Assembly: GCA_003994795.1 (NCBI GenBank)
Contig: AP018269.1
Span: forward strand, 3,457,677 to 3,521,676
Reading direction: 5' to 3'
DNA length: 64,000 nt
Source: Cylindrospermum sp. NIES-4074
GTDB taxonomy: Bacteria > Cyanobacteriota > Cyanobacteriia > Cyanobacteriales > Nostocaceae
Position numbers and translations under genes: made by a program. Within the stretch, counting starts at the first letter, position 1; each line of letters opens with the position of its first letter. Below are positions 39,906 to 49,384 of this stretch, piece by piece. The notes beneath the pieces are model-generated. The model searched no databases and was not told the origin of the DNA. It saw only the letters and a list, made by a program, of their open reading frames with translations.

Positions 39906-40626
39906 GAGATTCTCCTGTTCACGTATGTATATACTGCTGCTATGAATAAGCTATTTTCGTGAATGCAGACCTAATACTGTACTGGTTTAAGTAATTTGGG
40001 AGAAATGTACCTTTTATATTAAGTCTGGCTGAATATTTATGATTGCGTCGGTGCAAGCCTGAGAGTAGGGTGCAGAGCATCAGCATAATTTACTCCAAAG
40101 AAAGAACCAGAGCCATTGGAGGACGAAAACTTTTTGTTATCACTCTACTTATTGGCGATCTCTACGACGAGTGATAACTAATTAAATTGACTTAATATCT
40201 AACAGCCAGAGTCCAGATAATTTAGGAGTTAAGTAGTGTACAAATTCACCATAGTCTATGGCAGTCCGATTTGATTCATGAACTTACTTGTGTAGTTAAT
40301 GAGGCAATTGGGTTTTAGAGTATTAAGGAGTTGGTTGTTCTTTCAACAATCAAATCTGATTCTATATGTTATGTTTATTGACTATTTCAGCTACTTTTAC
40401 ATAACCTGAGTTTGCTGCCTTGGATGATAAAATACCAATTCAGTATTAAGATATACAAAATTGGGTTCGGATTTGCATCTGCATTAAAATATACTGGCTC
40501 CAGATAGGTTTTCTATCTGCCAATAGACATAATTTTCTGGGCTGCAACTTTAAGAAATCTGGTGTCCAGAATTACTGAATTACTATTAAGCGTAATCCAC
40601 AGGAAAATTTGTTTCACCTGAATTGC
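39906..40626. other. 720-bp gap upstream of the FAAL operon
   Basis: AT-rich, no gene and no recognisable repeat. It should hold the operon promoter near 39920-40000. A run of imperfect short repeats around 40350-40500 shows no clear structure. Confidence 0.4.
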
Positions 40627-41598
40627 TCATCCATGTAAAGCTTCCAATCCCAAAGCCACAGCCCCCCACAACGGGGCATCATCACCCAACACTGCCCGCA
40701 CAATTTCAAAATTAACTTCTGGTAAAGCTGTCTCCTGGGCCATTTTTCGCACAACAGTCCAGAAACTTTCTCCTGCTTTTGTCACACCACCACCCAAAAT
40801 AAAGCGCTGGGGGTTCATCAGATTTGCTACATTGCCTATCCCCACACCCAGCGCCCAAGCTGCTTTTTGCAAAACTTCCTGAGCTAAATTATCCCCGTCT
40901 GCTGCCGCTTGACTAATCAACTGCCCCGTCAGCAAATTTAAATTATCCCCTACCAAACCCCTCAATATTTCTCCTCTGACGACTCCTTCTCGACTCAGAG
41001 ATTCAGCTGCTAAAATTTCCCGTGCATTCTGCGCCATGTAGGGGCCTGACGCTAAACGTTCTACACAACCCCGCTTACCACACAAACATACTGGCCCATC
41101 AGGATCGACAACCATATGTCCAATTTCACCAGCCATTCCTGATGCACCCCGCCAAGGCTTACCGTTAAGTATCCAACCACCACCTACGCCAGTGCTGATA
41201 GTGATGTAAAACAGGCTATCATATCCCTGTCCGGCACCAAAGCGGTGTTCGCCCAAAGCCGCGACATTGGCATCATTGTCTACACTCACAGGAACGCGAT
41301 ATTCTTCTTCTAGCAAGTCTTTGAGAGGAATATTCTCCCATCCAGGGACATGATGGGATAGTCGCACCATTCCTGTCGCTGCGTCTACTGGCCCTCCGAA
41401 GCTAACACCGATGGCATCGGGTTTTGAGCCTTTGAGCACAGAACAAGAAAGCGATCGCATGATTTCTAAGTCAGTTAAAACATCTGCATTTGCAGGTGAA
41501 AGGCGACTTTCATAACGTAGCCACTCTTTAGAACCGACATTTACCGTCGCCGCAGCTAGTTTAGTGCCACCAAAATCGAGAGCTAATATAAATGTCAT
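40627..41598 (-). CDS. ROK-family sugar kinase (glucokinase-like)
   Basis: 323 residues. The ATP-binding ILALDFGGTKLAAATVNV is at the N-terminus. IGVSFGGPVD, SVDNDANVAALGEHRFGAGQ (catalytic Asp), the ISTGVGGGWILNGKPWRG loop and the ROK zinc motif EIGHMVVDPDGPVCLCGKRG followed by CVERLASG are all present, then FILGGGVTKAGESF. Intact catalytic and zinc residues argue for an active kinase, probably glucose or a related hexose, rather than a repressor, since no DNA-binding domain is present. It may share a transcript with the Mut7-C gene 86 bp upstream. Confidence 0.9.
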   Translation of the reverse strand: MTFILALDFGGTKLAAATVNVGSKEWLRYESRLSPANADVLTDLEIMRSLSCSVLKGSKPDAIGVSFGGPVDAATGMVRLSHHVPGWENIPLKDLLEEEYRVPVSVDNDANVAALGEHRFGAGQGYDSLFYITISTGVGGGWILNGKPWRGASGMAGEIGHMVVDPDGPVCLCGKRGCVERLASGPYMAQNAREILAAESLSREGVVRGEILRGLVGDNLNLLTGQLISQAAADGDNLAQEVLQKAAWALGVGIGNVANLMNPQRFILGGGVTKAGESFWTVVRKMAQETALPEVNFEIVRAVLGDDAPLWGAVALGLEALHG

Positions 41599-41684
41599 AG
41601 CTTTTTAAGAATAGGGAATAGAGTGTGAACCTGGGGTATTAGTAATTGAGAATTATTATTAATTTGGATCTTCCCCATTCTCTA

Positions 41685-42440
41685 TTACCCACGCTCCATT
41701 ATGACGTTAATAAACTGTTGTAATCGTTCATAATGTGACCCTTTCCAATAAATCTGAGCGCAATCTTGGCAGCGATGAAATTCATGAGTCTGCAATTGTA
41801 CAGTCTCTGGTATTTGGTCAATAATGGATTCTTTAGCTACACTTTCTAATAATCCATTACAACGCAAGCATCGTTGAAAGGGTGATACTAATTTAAACAA
41901 GTCGAAGCGTCGCAAAACTTCCACAATTTGCTGTTGAGGTTGAGTGCTTCTTACATAATAGCCATGCGTCACTAAACTACGCATCAATAGACCTTTATCA
42001 CGAGTTAAGAGTATGCGTGTTTGGCTAGAAGATATTTGTGCTAATTCTTGATCTTCATAGTCATTACGGTACAAAGTATCAAAACCTAATAATCTTAAAG
42101 ATGTGGCTAATTTACCTAAATGAATATCTAGAACGAAGCGCATCAGACTCAGAGGTTCCGGTCGCACAGAAATGCTTGGTGTAGTAGCACCCATAGCAGA
42201 AATGGGATAAACATTGATGCTATCTTTATCCTGCACAATGTAAGAAAAATTTACATATTGCCCATTAACCTCAAGACAATCAACTTCTGGATGGGGTATA
42301 CCTAAAGACTCAATCATGTCTTTAATAGAGGCTCTATCCTCGAAAAAGTGAGATATTTTTACCTGCTTTTTATGCCGTGGTAAAAAATCATTCAATTCTG
42401 CGTAAAAACAAAAAAAAGCAACAGCCATACTCTGAGTCAT
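41685..42440 (-). CDS. Mut7-C RNase-fold protein with N-terminal ubiquitin-like domain
   Basis: 251 residues. The N-terminal part (about 5-85: FCFYAELNDFLPRHKKQVKI, VEVNG-like LEVNGQYVNFSYIVQDKDSI) is a beta-grasp domain. The Mut7-C PIN-like RNase domain follows: MRFVLDIHLGKLATSLRLLG, FDTLYRNDYEDQELAQI and ILLTRDKGLLMRS with conserved acidic residues. It ends with a zinc ribbon (RCLRCNGLLE...HRCQDCAQIYWKG). The family is predicted to be an RNase, with unknown substrate. Confidence 0.88.
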   Translation of the reverse strand: MTQSMAVAFFCFYAELNDFLPRHKKQVKISHFFEDRASIKDMIESLGIPHPEVDCLEVNGQYVNFSYIVQDKDSINVYPISAMGATTPSISVRPEPLSLMRFVLDIHLGKLATSLRLLGFDTLYRNDYEDQELAQISSSQTRILLTRDKGLLMRSLVTHGYYVRSTQPQQQIVEVLRRFDLFKLVSPFQRCLRCNGLLESVAKESIIDQIPETVQLQTHEFHRCQDCAQIYWKGSHYERLQQFINVIMERG

Positions 42441-43429
42441 TGTTCAGAAAATAGGGGTAGAAGGGAATATAAAAAGATGTGTATCATATATTTATTTTTC
42501 ATTAATTAATAAAGTTGTTATGTGCTTCTTAGTAAAGTTGAAGCAGCTTTTTCTCGAACCTGTAACTCTATAGCCTTATACTCCTTCTTTGGTCATTAGT
42601 TATTATCTCAATTTCTCTAATTGCGAAGACTCATCTCAGAGATATTTGCAATATTTTGTAATATTTACTAAAGACTATTGATTGCATTACATTTTTTCAA
42701 TGCTTGTGCTATTAAGTATTTTCAAGTGTTTACCTCAATTTTGTTATCATTATCATATAAAAAAACAATAATTTTAATAAAAATTATTAAATACTTGCTT
42801 TTCTTATTAACTTCAGTTAAAGTTAATTGATGTACTCAAACTTCAGGCTGTTAAACCTTTTACTCAAACCCCAGCCATTTTTATTTTTTTCTATCTAATT
42901 GAGAATCTTTTGCAATATGGATAGAATAATACATATATTAGAAGCAGATAGAAGTATGCTGTTAAGTCCACAGACAAGGACTATCGGTAACTATGTAAAA
43001 GCTGTCAGCAAAACATTAAAAATTTATCTTGCAGCTAGCAATAGTTTGGCTTGTTATATCAGCTACATGATTATCTTCAGCAAGGCTAGCATCAAAAAAT
43101 CCCTATCCATTCCAGCAGAGTTGAATATATTTGCACATGGTCAAAAAAGCAAGTTCATCGCAGCCAAGTTTCAGTTAATGAAAATTTATGCCCCTAGATA
43201 AGAGGAGAAACAAAATTAACTATGCTTATACGCAAATTTTGACCTAAAGATATTTGAGCCATCTGAGGGAAGATTTATTAACCGGAAAAACGCTAAAAAG
43301 TAAGGATGTTATAAAGTGGCTACCTGATTTGAAACTGGGGATTTACTTGCCAAAAAAATTTGTAGCCGTCAACACAATCGTAGTTTTGCTATTTTCTTTG
43401 TCCCTAAATCCATCCATGAGTCAATTTAG
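42441..43429. other. 990-bp AT-rich gap; one doubtful 100-codon frame
   Basis: Very AT-rich, with no repeat element I recognise. A plus-strand frame at 42899-43201 (100 codons, starting MRIFCNMDRIIHILEADRSM) has no ribosome site, no recognised domain and odd composition, so I do not call it a gene. Confidence 0.4.
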
Positions 43430-44407
43430 ATGAATACTTTTTTTTGCTCTGACTATTCGCGACAAATAGGAGAAGATGTTATTGGTAGCGCGACCAATTA
43501 CCAAACTTATGTTTTAGTGGAATGTCCTCCACCTTGGGTATCTGAAGCATTTAATTCTAAATGGGTACCAGAGAATTTGCGGTTTTTGGTTGAAGAGGTC
43601 AAGCGTGCTAAACTTCCCATCAGTTTCTTGTTAATTGCTAACGATTCATCACACAAAGTAAACCATACAACTTTGTTGATTTATCAAAAGCAAGAAGGTT
43701 TAAGTAATGGATATCGCCAGCAAGAGTTTAAGCTAGAAAATATTGAGCAAGTAGCAACAGTTGTCCGTAAATGTTTATGGGGTACTAGTCCTGATTATGA
43801 AGTGGAAACTAGTACAACTAGAAATATTTTAGTTTGCACTCATGGTAGCCATGATAAATGCTGCGCTAGATATGGTAATCCTTTCTATTTTCATGCTATG
43901 GATACTATTTCTAATTTGCATTTAGACAATGTGCGAATTTGGAAATCAAGTCACTTTGGCGGACATAGATTTGCTCCTACAGCTATAGATTTTCCAGAGG
44001 GTAGATATTATGGCGCTCTGGAACAAGATGCATTCAGTTCCATTTTAACCCGTACTGGCGATATTCAATGTTTAAATAAAGTCTATCGCGGCTGGGGAAT
44101 TCTGCCGAATGCACTACAAATTTTGGAAAGAGAATTAATGCTGTCTCATGGATGGGATTGGTTTAAATACAACGTGTCTGGCAAAATTCTAGAGCAAAGT
44201 TTAGACAACAATACGATTCTCGCTGAACTGACTTTTGAAAACTCGTCTGGTTCTCTCTACACTTACCAGGCTAAACTGGTGAAAGATAAAGTCAAAAGTC
44301 AGAAATTGAGGACTTCTTGCAATGCTACAAAAGATTCAGCAGTTGTGAAATATGCTGTGGCTAATCTTTGCATTACCTCTAGTAAGGTGGTAACTTATAG
44401 TTTGTAA
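43430..44407 (+). CDS. Sucrase/ferredoxin-like (Apd1/Aim32-type) protein
   Basis: 325 residues. A central thioredoxin-like ferredoxin segment is seen in NILVCTHGSHDKCCARYGNP (Cys ligands) and WKSSHFGGHRFAPTAIDFPE, where the HxGGHRFAP motif supplies the His ligands of this family's unusual 2Fe-2S cluster. The yeast relatives Apd1 and Aim32 bind such clusters; the old name sucrase/ferredoxin-like is historical. The product is cytoplasmic and monocistronic. A redox role is likely, with partner unknown. Confidence 0.85.
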   Translation: MNTFFCSDYSRQIGEDVIGSATNYQTYVLVECPPPWVSEAFNSKWVPENLRFLVEEVKRAKLPISFLLIANDSSHKVNHTTLLIYQKQEGLSNGYRQQEFKLENIEQVATVVRKCLWGTSPDYEVETSTTRNILVCTHGSHDKCCARYGNPFYFHAMDTISNLHLDNVRIWKSSHFGGHRFAPTAIDFPEGRYYGALEQDAFSSILTRTGDIQCLNKVYRGWGILPNALQILERELMLSHGWDWFKYNVSGKILEQSLDNNTILAELTFENSSGSLYTYQAKLVKDKVKSQKLRTSCNATKDSAVVKYAVANLCITSSKVVTYSL

Positions 44408-44537
44408 TAATCTGGTTATGCGAGATTGTTATCAGGGGTTACATCTACTAATCATTTTTTTGGTTGATTTAAAGTTCCAAATAATTAGTCTTTTGGCTGT
44501 TGTTAACTCTTTTGCATAAGTTAATTTAAGGAAAATT

Positions 44538-44563
44538 AAACCACAGATAAACACAGATAATTT
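44538..44563. repeat. Solo arm of repeat family C
   Basis: AAACCACAGATAAACACAGA followed by TAATTT, the same arm as at 29427 and 14671, here without an inverted partner nearby. Confidence 0.6.
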
Positions 44564-44681
44564 AAGATGTTTATTGGTGGTACAAATTAATAAATTGGGA
44601 TTTTTGCAAGATGTCTAACACAAAATATTACATCTGAGCTTGATGTAATTCCTCGCAACAATCCCTAATTACCAGTTAAAA

Positions 44682-46271
44682 TCAAGGCATATTTAGCACT
44701 TTTCTTAGTAGTGCTTGGTCTTCTAGTTTGGCTTTTAAACGACCATTTTCGACATCGCGAATCCAGCTTTGACTTTTACCTGTGAGCTTTGCTAATTCTC
44801 TTTGGGAGAGATTCAGATTTTTTCGTGCTTGTAAAATCTGTTCGCCTAGCAAATCGCCTGTGGGTTTGGGCTTTTTTCTAGTGTTAGCAGTTCGCCGCTG
44901 TTTTTTCTCTGATTCTGAGTGTTGCTGATCCCATTCTGGGGGAAGTTCAAAGGATAAAATCCGCGCATTCATCAGCAAATTCCACTTACCACGGGGGCCT
45001 GTATCTGTGAGTCGAGTTTCACCACTACCGTCATTAATCCAAAACTCTAAAGCTTCATCTGGATCTTCTGGTAAATCAACTAATTTTGCCCACAAAGGTT
45101 GAATTTCTGGGGGATAGGTAATTGGGTCAAAAAGTGGTTTGACTCCATAATGATTGAGAATTTCTAAATCACTTTCAAAGGTACGAAGCAAACGCTTTCT
45201 TTCTTCCCGTTGTCTAGAGGCGATGGTGACTTTTTCTTCACCATAAGCAATGCGTAATAAGGTAGGAACGGTAATGCGTTGTTCTTTGCCCATTTTGGTT
45301 TTAAATAGTAACCAAAACATGAGTCTGACAGCGCCTTCATGTTGTTGCCAAATACTCATCACTGTAGTTAACAGTGTTTTGGGTAGGCTGCCATATTGAT
45401 AGAAGGCGGTGCGTTCTTTACAGGCTTGTTTGTTTAAGAAATGTTGTGCCCAAATGCCGGCTCTAACTTTAAAGGTTAATCCGATGAGATATTTACATCC
45501 CAAATCATCTTCTTGAAAGTGGTGCTCAATTTCTGTCAAATGCCATAAGCGACTTCCAGAAATTGAGAATCCTCTCACTCTTCCTTGTTGGGGCCAGTCA
45601 ATGGAAATTATCAATGAGCAAGCTTGCTGAACAATGTTTTTCATTAAAGTCAGCTTGGCAATTTTGCTCAAATCTTTGCGTTTTTCTAGCCCTAAATATT
45701 TTTCAATTTGTCGCTCATCGATCGCAAATTCCTGCTCCCAAGGTTGATCTAAGGCTGTAGCGTGAGCGGCAAAAATCAGATGCATGGCTGTGGCCCGGAT
45801 ATCTAGCGCTTCAATGGCTTGTAACTCTGTGGCCTTGCTGCTTACCTGAAATGGATCTTGGATGTGAAAGGCGATCGCACCTCGTCCTTGATTAACTTGT
45901 CTTCCATAAGACAAATAACCCTCTTCATCAGCTTCCCAATGTAGGGAAGTGCGCTGGGAAAGCACATTGCAAGCTTCCCAAATGACGATCGCCGAAGCAA
46001 ATGGATGATTCTTCCCATTAGAAAATAAGTCTGGACTGGTAGCATCTCGTGGTTCAACTTTACATCTCCCCTTTTTTGCCTGCCAAGGGAGGGGAGCATT
46101 GATCGGACAAGCAATTACACATTGTGGTTCTGGATAATAACCCTCGCAATTGTTACAAAGACAAGGATCAATCCAATATTCATTGTTCTCGATTTTGATG
46201 GCACCCGTAGGACATAGGGAACGGCAGTTGTCACATCCAACGCAACGTTTGTTAGGAATTGTATAAGGCAT
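44682..46271 (-). CDS. patB: Nitrogen-fixation transcription activator PatB/CnfR
   Basis: 529 residues. The N-terminus is a bacterial ferredoxin-like module with two cysteine groups: NKRCVGCDNCRSLCPTGAIK (C9, C12, C15, C19), then DPCLCNNCEGYYPEPQCVIA ending in CP. The long middle region is unique to this family. The C-terminus has a helix-turn-helix of the XRE type, ARKNLNLSQRELAKLTGKSQ followed by SWIRDVENGRLK. In Anabaena, PatB/CnfR is needed for nif expression in heterocysts and is thought to sense oxygen through its clusters. The divergent fdxB gene and the downstream cox operon match this identity. Confidence 0.93.
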   Translation of the reverse strand: MPYTIPNKRCVGCDNCRSLCPTGAIKIENNEYWIDPCLCNNCEGYYPEPQCVIACPINAPLPWQAKKGRCKVEPRDATSPDLFSNGKNHPFASAIVIWEACNVLSQRTSLHWEADEEGYLSYGRQVNQGRGAIAFHIQDPFQVSSKATELQAIEALDIRATAMHLIFAAHATALDQPWEQEFAIDERQIEKYLGLEKRKDLSKIAKLTLMKNIVQQACSLIISIDWPQQGRVRGFSISGSRLWHLTEIEHHFQEDDLGCKYLIGLTFKVRAGIWAQHFLNKQACKERTAFYQYGSLPKTLLTTVMSIWQQHEGAVRLMFWLLFKTKMGKEQRITVPTLLRIAYGEEKVTIASRQREERKRLLRTFESDLEILNHYGVKPLFDPITYPPEIQPLWAKLVDLPEDPDEALEFWINDGSGETRLTDTGPRGKWNLLMNARILSFELPPEWDQQHSESEKKQRRTANTRKKPKPTGDLLGEQILQARKNLNLSQRELAKLTGKSQSWIRDVENGRLKAKLEDQALLRKVLNMP

Positions 46272-47261
46272 GAATTCTTCCTACTCTAATCGTTGAGATG
46301 TTTGGCTGAGGTTTGCCCTGGATGTGTCCTCTGTATTCATAAATTGCTACCAAATTATCTTTCTTACAAGAAAAATCTTTTTCTGCCTCACTAATTACCC
46401 ACATCCAAATTTGGAGGTTGTATCCAATGGGAAGCTATTTTAGACTTTCCAGACCTGTCTTTATTGCTTCTTCATTAACTATACATTTCATAAAGATTTC
46501 GAGAAGATTGTTCAGAATGAGCCGGGAACAATTTCTTAACGTTTGCGTCGAAATTTAGTCTCATAATTGTTTATGGTTGACCAAAAAACCTTACCTAAAG
46601 TGTTTTTGGGAAACATTTATGATGGTTGCGACTATTGATTATCGAGATTTATTAAAAATTTGTTTATTTCAAATAAGTTAATAGATTGCTATAGAGATTA
46701 CAGTATTTCTCAAGACTTAGCTAATTTGTCGTAATGCCAAACTATAACCTTTGGTTTCGCAGGATTTGTATAGGCGATAGCATCAGGATGCAACGGTAAT
46801 TAATGTCTGACAAGGTGCATCATAATTAGATGTAAATGTATATCTAAATACTGTTTATTCAAGATAATCCTGTTTGGTAAAAATTATTTGCTAAAGAATA
46901 TCATTACTTGTGCTTTTACCACCTCCAGTATCCAAAATTATGGTAATTGATTGATTTGGATTGGCATTATCTGGGGTAATTTTGCTTTCAGGTTTAAAGA
47001 GCTATTGAGAAAATATTATTTTGATAGAGAAGGCTGTAACGGTTATGAGACAAGCTTCTTATCAGTCAGAACTGGATAAAATTATTAGAAAATAATATCA
47101 GCAAGCAGGCTAAATTTAAAAAGTAAATTAACAGGGCAATGAAAGTCATGAAAATTTGATGGAAAAAAGTAAATTTTTAACATTAAAACCTAAAAACATT
47201 AAGCTAGTATGAGGATTAAAGTACAAACCAATTTGTAGGCAAGGTTGCCGGGGGTTGATTT
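46272..47261. promoter_or_regulatory. 990-bp divergent regulatory gap between patB and fdxB
   Basis: No gene is seen; the sequence is AT-rich without the repeat families found elsewhere. It must contain the promoters of patB and of the nif-specific ferredoxin gene, and by function a CnfR or NtcA target would be expected. I looked for GTA-N8-TAC NtcA boxes and found no perfect match. Confidence 0.4.
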
Positions 47262-47555
47262 ATGGCACAACTAACAGGATTAACATTTGGTGGTAAGGCT
47301 TGGACACCAAAATTTGCTCAAGAAATTGACAAAGACAAATGTATCGGCTGTGGCAGATGTATTAAAGTATGCGGTCACAATGTGCTGGGTTTAAAGGCAC
47401 TCAATGAAGAAGGTGAATTTGTAGAAGACGAAGATGATGAAGAAATTGAACGGAAAGTAATGGCAGTTACTTCTCCAGAAAACTGTATTGGTTGTGAAGC
47501 TTGTTCACGGATTTGTCCTAAGAACTGCTACAGCCATGTGGTAGTAAACAATTAA
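47262..47555 (+). CDS. fdxB: Nif-specific ferredoxin III (2[4Fe-4S])
   Basis: 97 residues with two [4Fe-4S] motifs: [20 protein letters not shown] (CxxCxxCxxxC) and [20 protein letters not shown]. An acidic insert ([17 protein letters not shown]) separates them, as in FdxB/ferredoxin III of nitrogen fixers. It probably carries electrons for nitrogenase or its maturation in heterocysts. ATG 47262 is preceded by GGGGGTTG, a weak ribosome site. It is divergent from patB, whose product probably regulates it, and precedes the cox2-type operon. Confidence 0.93.
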   Translation: MAQLTGLTFGGKAWTPKFAQEIDKDKCIGCGRCIKVCGHNVLGLKALNEEGEFVEDEDDEEIERKVMAVTSPENCIGCEACSRICPKNCYSHVVVNN

Positions 47556-47740
47556 GGTTTTTAACCTAGTTACAATTGTTGCAAATCTCAGGAGGCACTA
47601 AGCAAGGTAACTAGAGGGGAATACTAAATATTTGCCAGAACTCAGTAAAAAGTTCACAGTAAACAAAAACGTAAATCGCTAATTGTTATTTATTAACAAA
47701 GTCAAACTTGCTGCTAATTTAGTCTAATGAATATTAGGAC

Positions 47741-47941
47741 TAAGAGGATGTTTTGAAAGTCTTTGGTGATGTATCAAAAATCTTTAGATCCCCCCTAGCC
47801 CCCCTTAAAAAGGGGGGAATTAGAGTCAAAGTCCCCCTTAAAAAGGGGAGCCACTGCGTTGCTTTGGGAACCAAATTTGTAGCAAGTGGCGGGGATTTAG
47901 GAGTATCTCGATACGACTTGATACTTTACAAACATCCTCTA
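47741..47941. repeat. Terminal-inverted-repeat element, family B copy 2
   Basis: Begins TAAGAGGATGTTTTGAAAG and ends TTACAAACATCCTCTA. The core is GATCCCCCCTAGCCCCCC, TTAAAAAGGGGGGAATTAG, AGCCACTGCGTTG, GGATTTAGGAGTATCTC. The left arm here corresponds to the reverse complement of the right arm of copy 1 (5357-5647), and vice versa. A 70-codon frame across it is translated repeat. Confidence 0.75.
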
Positions 47942-48027
47942 ACGGTGTCCTCTGAAAACAATTAGCTTTTCTGAAAGCAGGAGGGCTGCCTTTGTCATCG
48001 GAGCTAAAATATAATTTGTAATTATTT

Positions 48028-48070
48028 GGGGGAAAGATATGAAAAAATCTGGAAGTTTCCCCCATTTTTT
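48028..48070 (+). terminator. Intrinsic terminator upstream of coxB
   Basis: GGGGGAAA (48028-48035) pairs with TTTCCCCC (48056-48063), followed by ATTTTTT. It would stop fdxB-side read-through before the cox operon, about 290 bp upstream of the coxB ATG. Confidence 0.6.
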
Positions 48071-48352
48071 GTGAGCGCGAGTTAGAAAGTTAATAAGTGA
48101 AAACAAAAAACGCTGCCCTGTGAAATTGTTAAACCCGATAGTTAGGAATAAGTAATTTATCTTTCTTGGCTAGGGAATACATCAAAAGCGCAGGGTGCGA
48201 TGTACTGGAATGAAGGGATTAGGAAGTGGGGATTTGGTATTGGGGAAGATTTTTATAATAACCAATCCTGAATCTGTAATCACCAATTACTAATACTTTG
48301 GAAACCCAGAAAATCACACCTTTAATTACGGCTTACAGAGCAGGTAGCAAGT

Positions 48353-49318
48353 ATGCAAAAAGTTCCTGTTTCACTGTGGACGCTGTTAGCTGGGTTGGTA
48401 ATTTCAGCTATTAGCATCTGGATTGGACAAAATCACTCTCTACTGCCGCTACAAGCATCGCAGCAAGCGCCTTTGGTGGACGGATTTTTCAATATCATGT
48501 TTACCATTGCGATCGCCTTATTTTTAGTAGTAGAAGGAACCATTCTGATTTTTTTGGTGAAGTTTCGTCGCCGCAAAGGGGATGATACCGATGGTGTAGC
48601 CATTGAAGGTAACACCGCCTTAGAAATTTTTTGGACAGCAGTCCCTACAGTAATTGTCGTGGCTTTAGGCATCTACAGCGTAGATGTTTATAACCGAATG
48701 GGAGGGTTTGAGCCAGCGGGACACGTCCATTCTCCTGTGGCGCATGTGTCAGGTAGCGCTATGGCTGCTACCCTAAATGATGAATCAAGTTCGACAACTG
48801 CACCCACAATTGGCATCGGTGGAACGCCTAAATCTCACGGTAAACCAGCAGATTTAGTGGTTGATGTCAAGGGAATACAGTACGCTTGGTTGTTTAACTA
48901 TCCCGAAACTGGCATTTCTGCCGGAGAGTTGCATATTCCTGTTGGTGCTGATGTGCAACTGAATCTCTCAGCAGGTGATGTAATTCACTCTTTCTGGGTG
49001 CCTAACTTCCGCCTCAAGCAAGATGCACTTCCCGGAATTCCTACAGAATTGCGTTTCGTTGCGACTAAACCAGGTACATATCCTGTAGTTTGCGCTGAGT
49101 TGTGCGGTGGTTATCACGGTTCCATGCGGACTGAGGTAATTGTTCACACCCCCGAAGATTATCAAGCCTGGGTTACAGAAAATCAACTGGCTCAAAAGCA
49201 AGATTTGCACGAAGCTGTTGCAGTTAATCCAGCTAATTTATCAACTTCCGAGTTTTTAGCACCCCATGTCCATGAAATGGGAATTACTGCTGCAACTCTT
49301 GTCCAACTACAGAAATAG
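48353..49318 (+). CDS. coxB: Cytochrome c oxidase subunit II (heterocyst cox2-type)
   Basis: 321 residues. An N-terminal membrane segment (LWTLLAGLVISAISIWIG) and a second (IMFTIAIALFLVVEGTILIF) precede a periplasmic/lumenal cupredoxin domain. The CuA site is intact: VIHSFWVPNFRLKQDALPG, then PVVCAELCGGYHGSMRTEVI. It accepts electrons from cytochrome c or plastocyanin in the terminal oxidase. With coxA and coxC it forms an operon whose position beside fdxB and patB matches the heterocyst cox2 cluster (alr2514-2516 in Nostoc PCC 7120, from memory). A Ser/Thr-rich insert lies around residues 135-165. Confidence 0.93.
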   Translation: MQKVPVSLWTLLAGLVISAISIWIGQNHSLLPLQASQQAPLVDGFFNIMFTIAIALFLVVEGTILIFLVKFRRRKGDDTDGVAIEGNTALEIFWTAVPTVIVVALGIYSVDVYNRMGGFEPAGHVHSPVAHVSGSAMAATLNDESSSTTAPTIGIGGTPKSHGKPADLVVDVKGIQYAWLFNYPETGISAGELHIPVGADVQLNLSAGDVIHSFWVPNFRLKQDALPGIPTELRFVATKPGTYPVVCAELCGGYHGSMRTEVIVHTPEDYQAWVTENQLAQKQDLHEAVAVNPANLSTSEFLAPHVHEMGITAATLVQLQK

Positions 49319-49384
49319 TGGTCATTAGTCATTGGTCATTGGTTATTACCAACTGACAATTGACAACCGAAAACTGACAAAAAT

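Noticed and set aside
42899-43201. 100-codon plus-strand frame in the AT-rich gap
   Set aside because: No ribosome site, no recognisable motif, unusual composition, and no neighbour coupling.
46272-47261. NtcA box upstream of patB or fdxB
   Set aside because: GTA...TAC strings near 46337 have a 12-base spacing instead of eight, so I do not claim a site.
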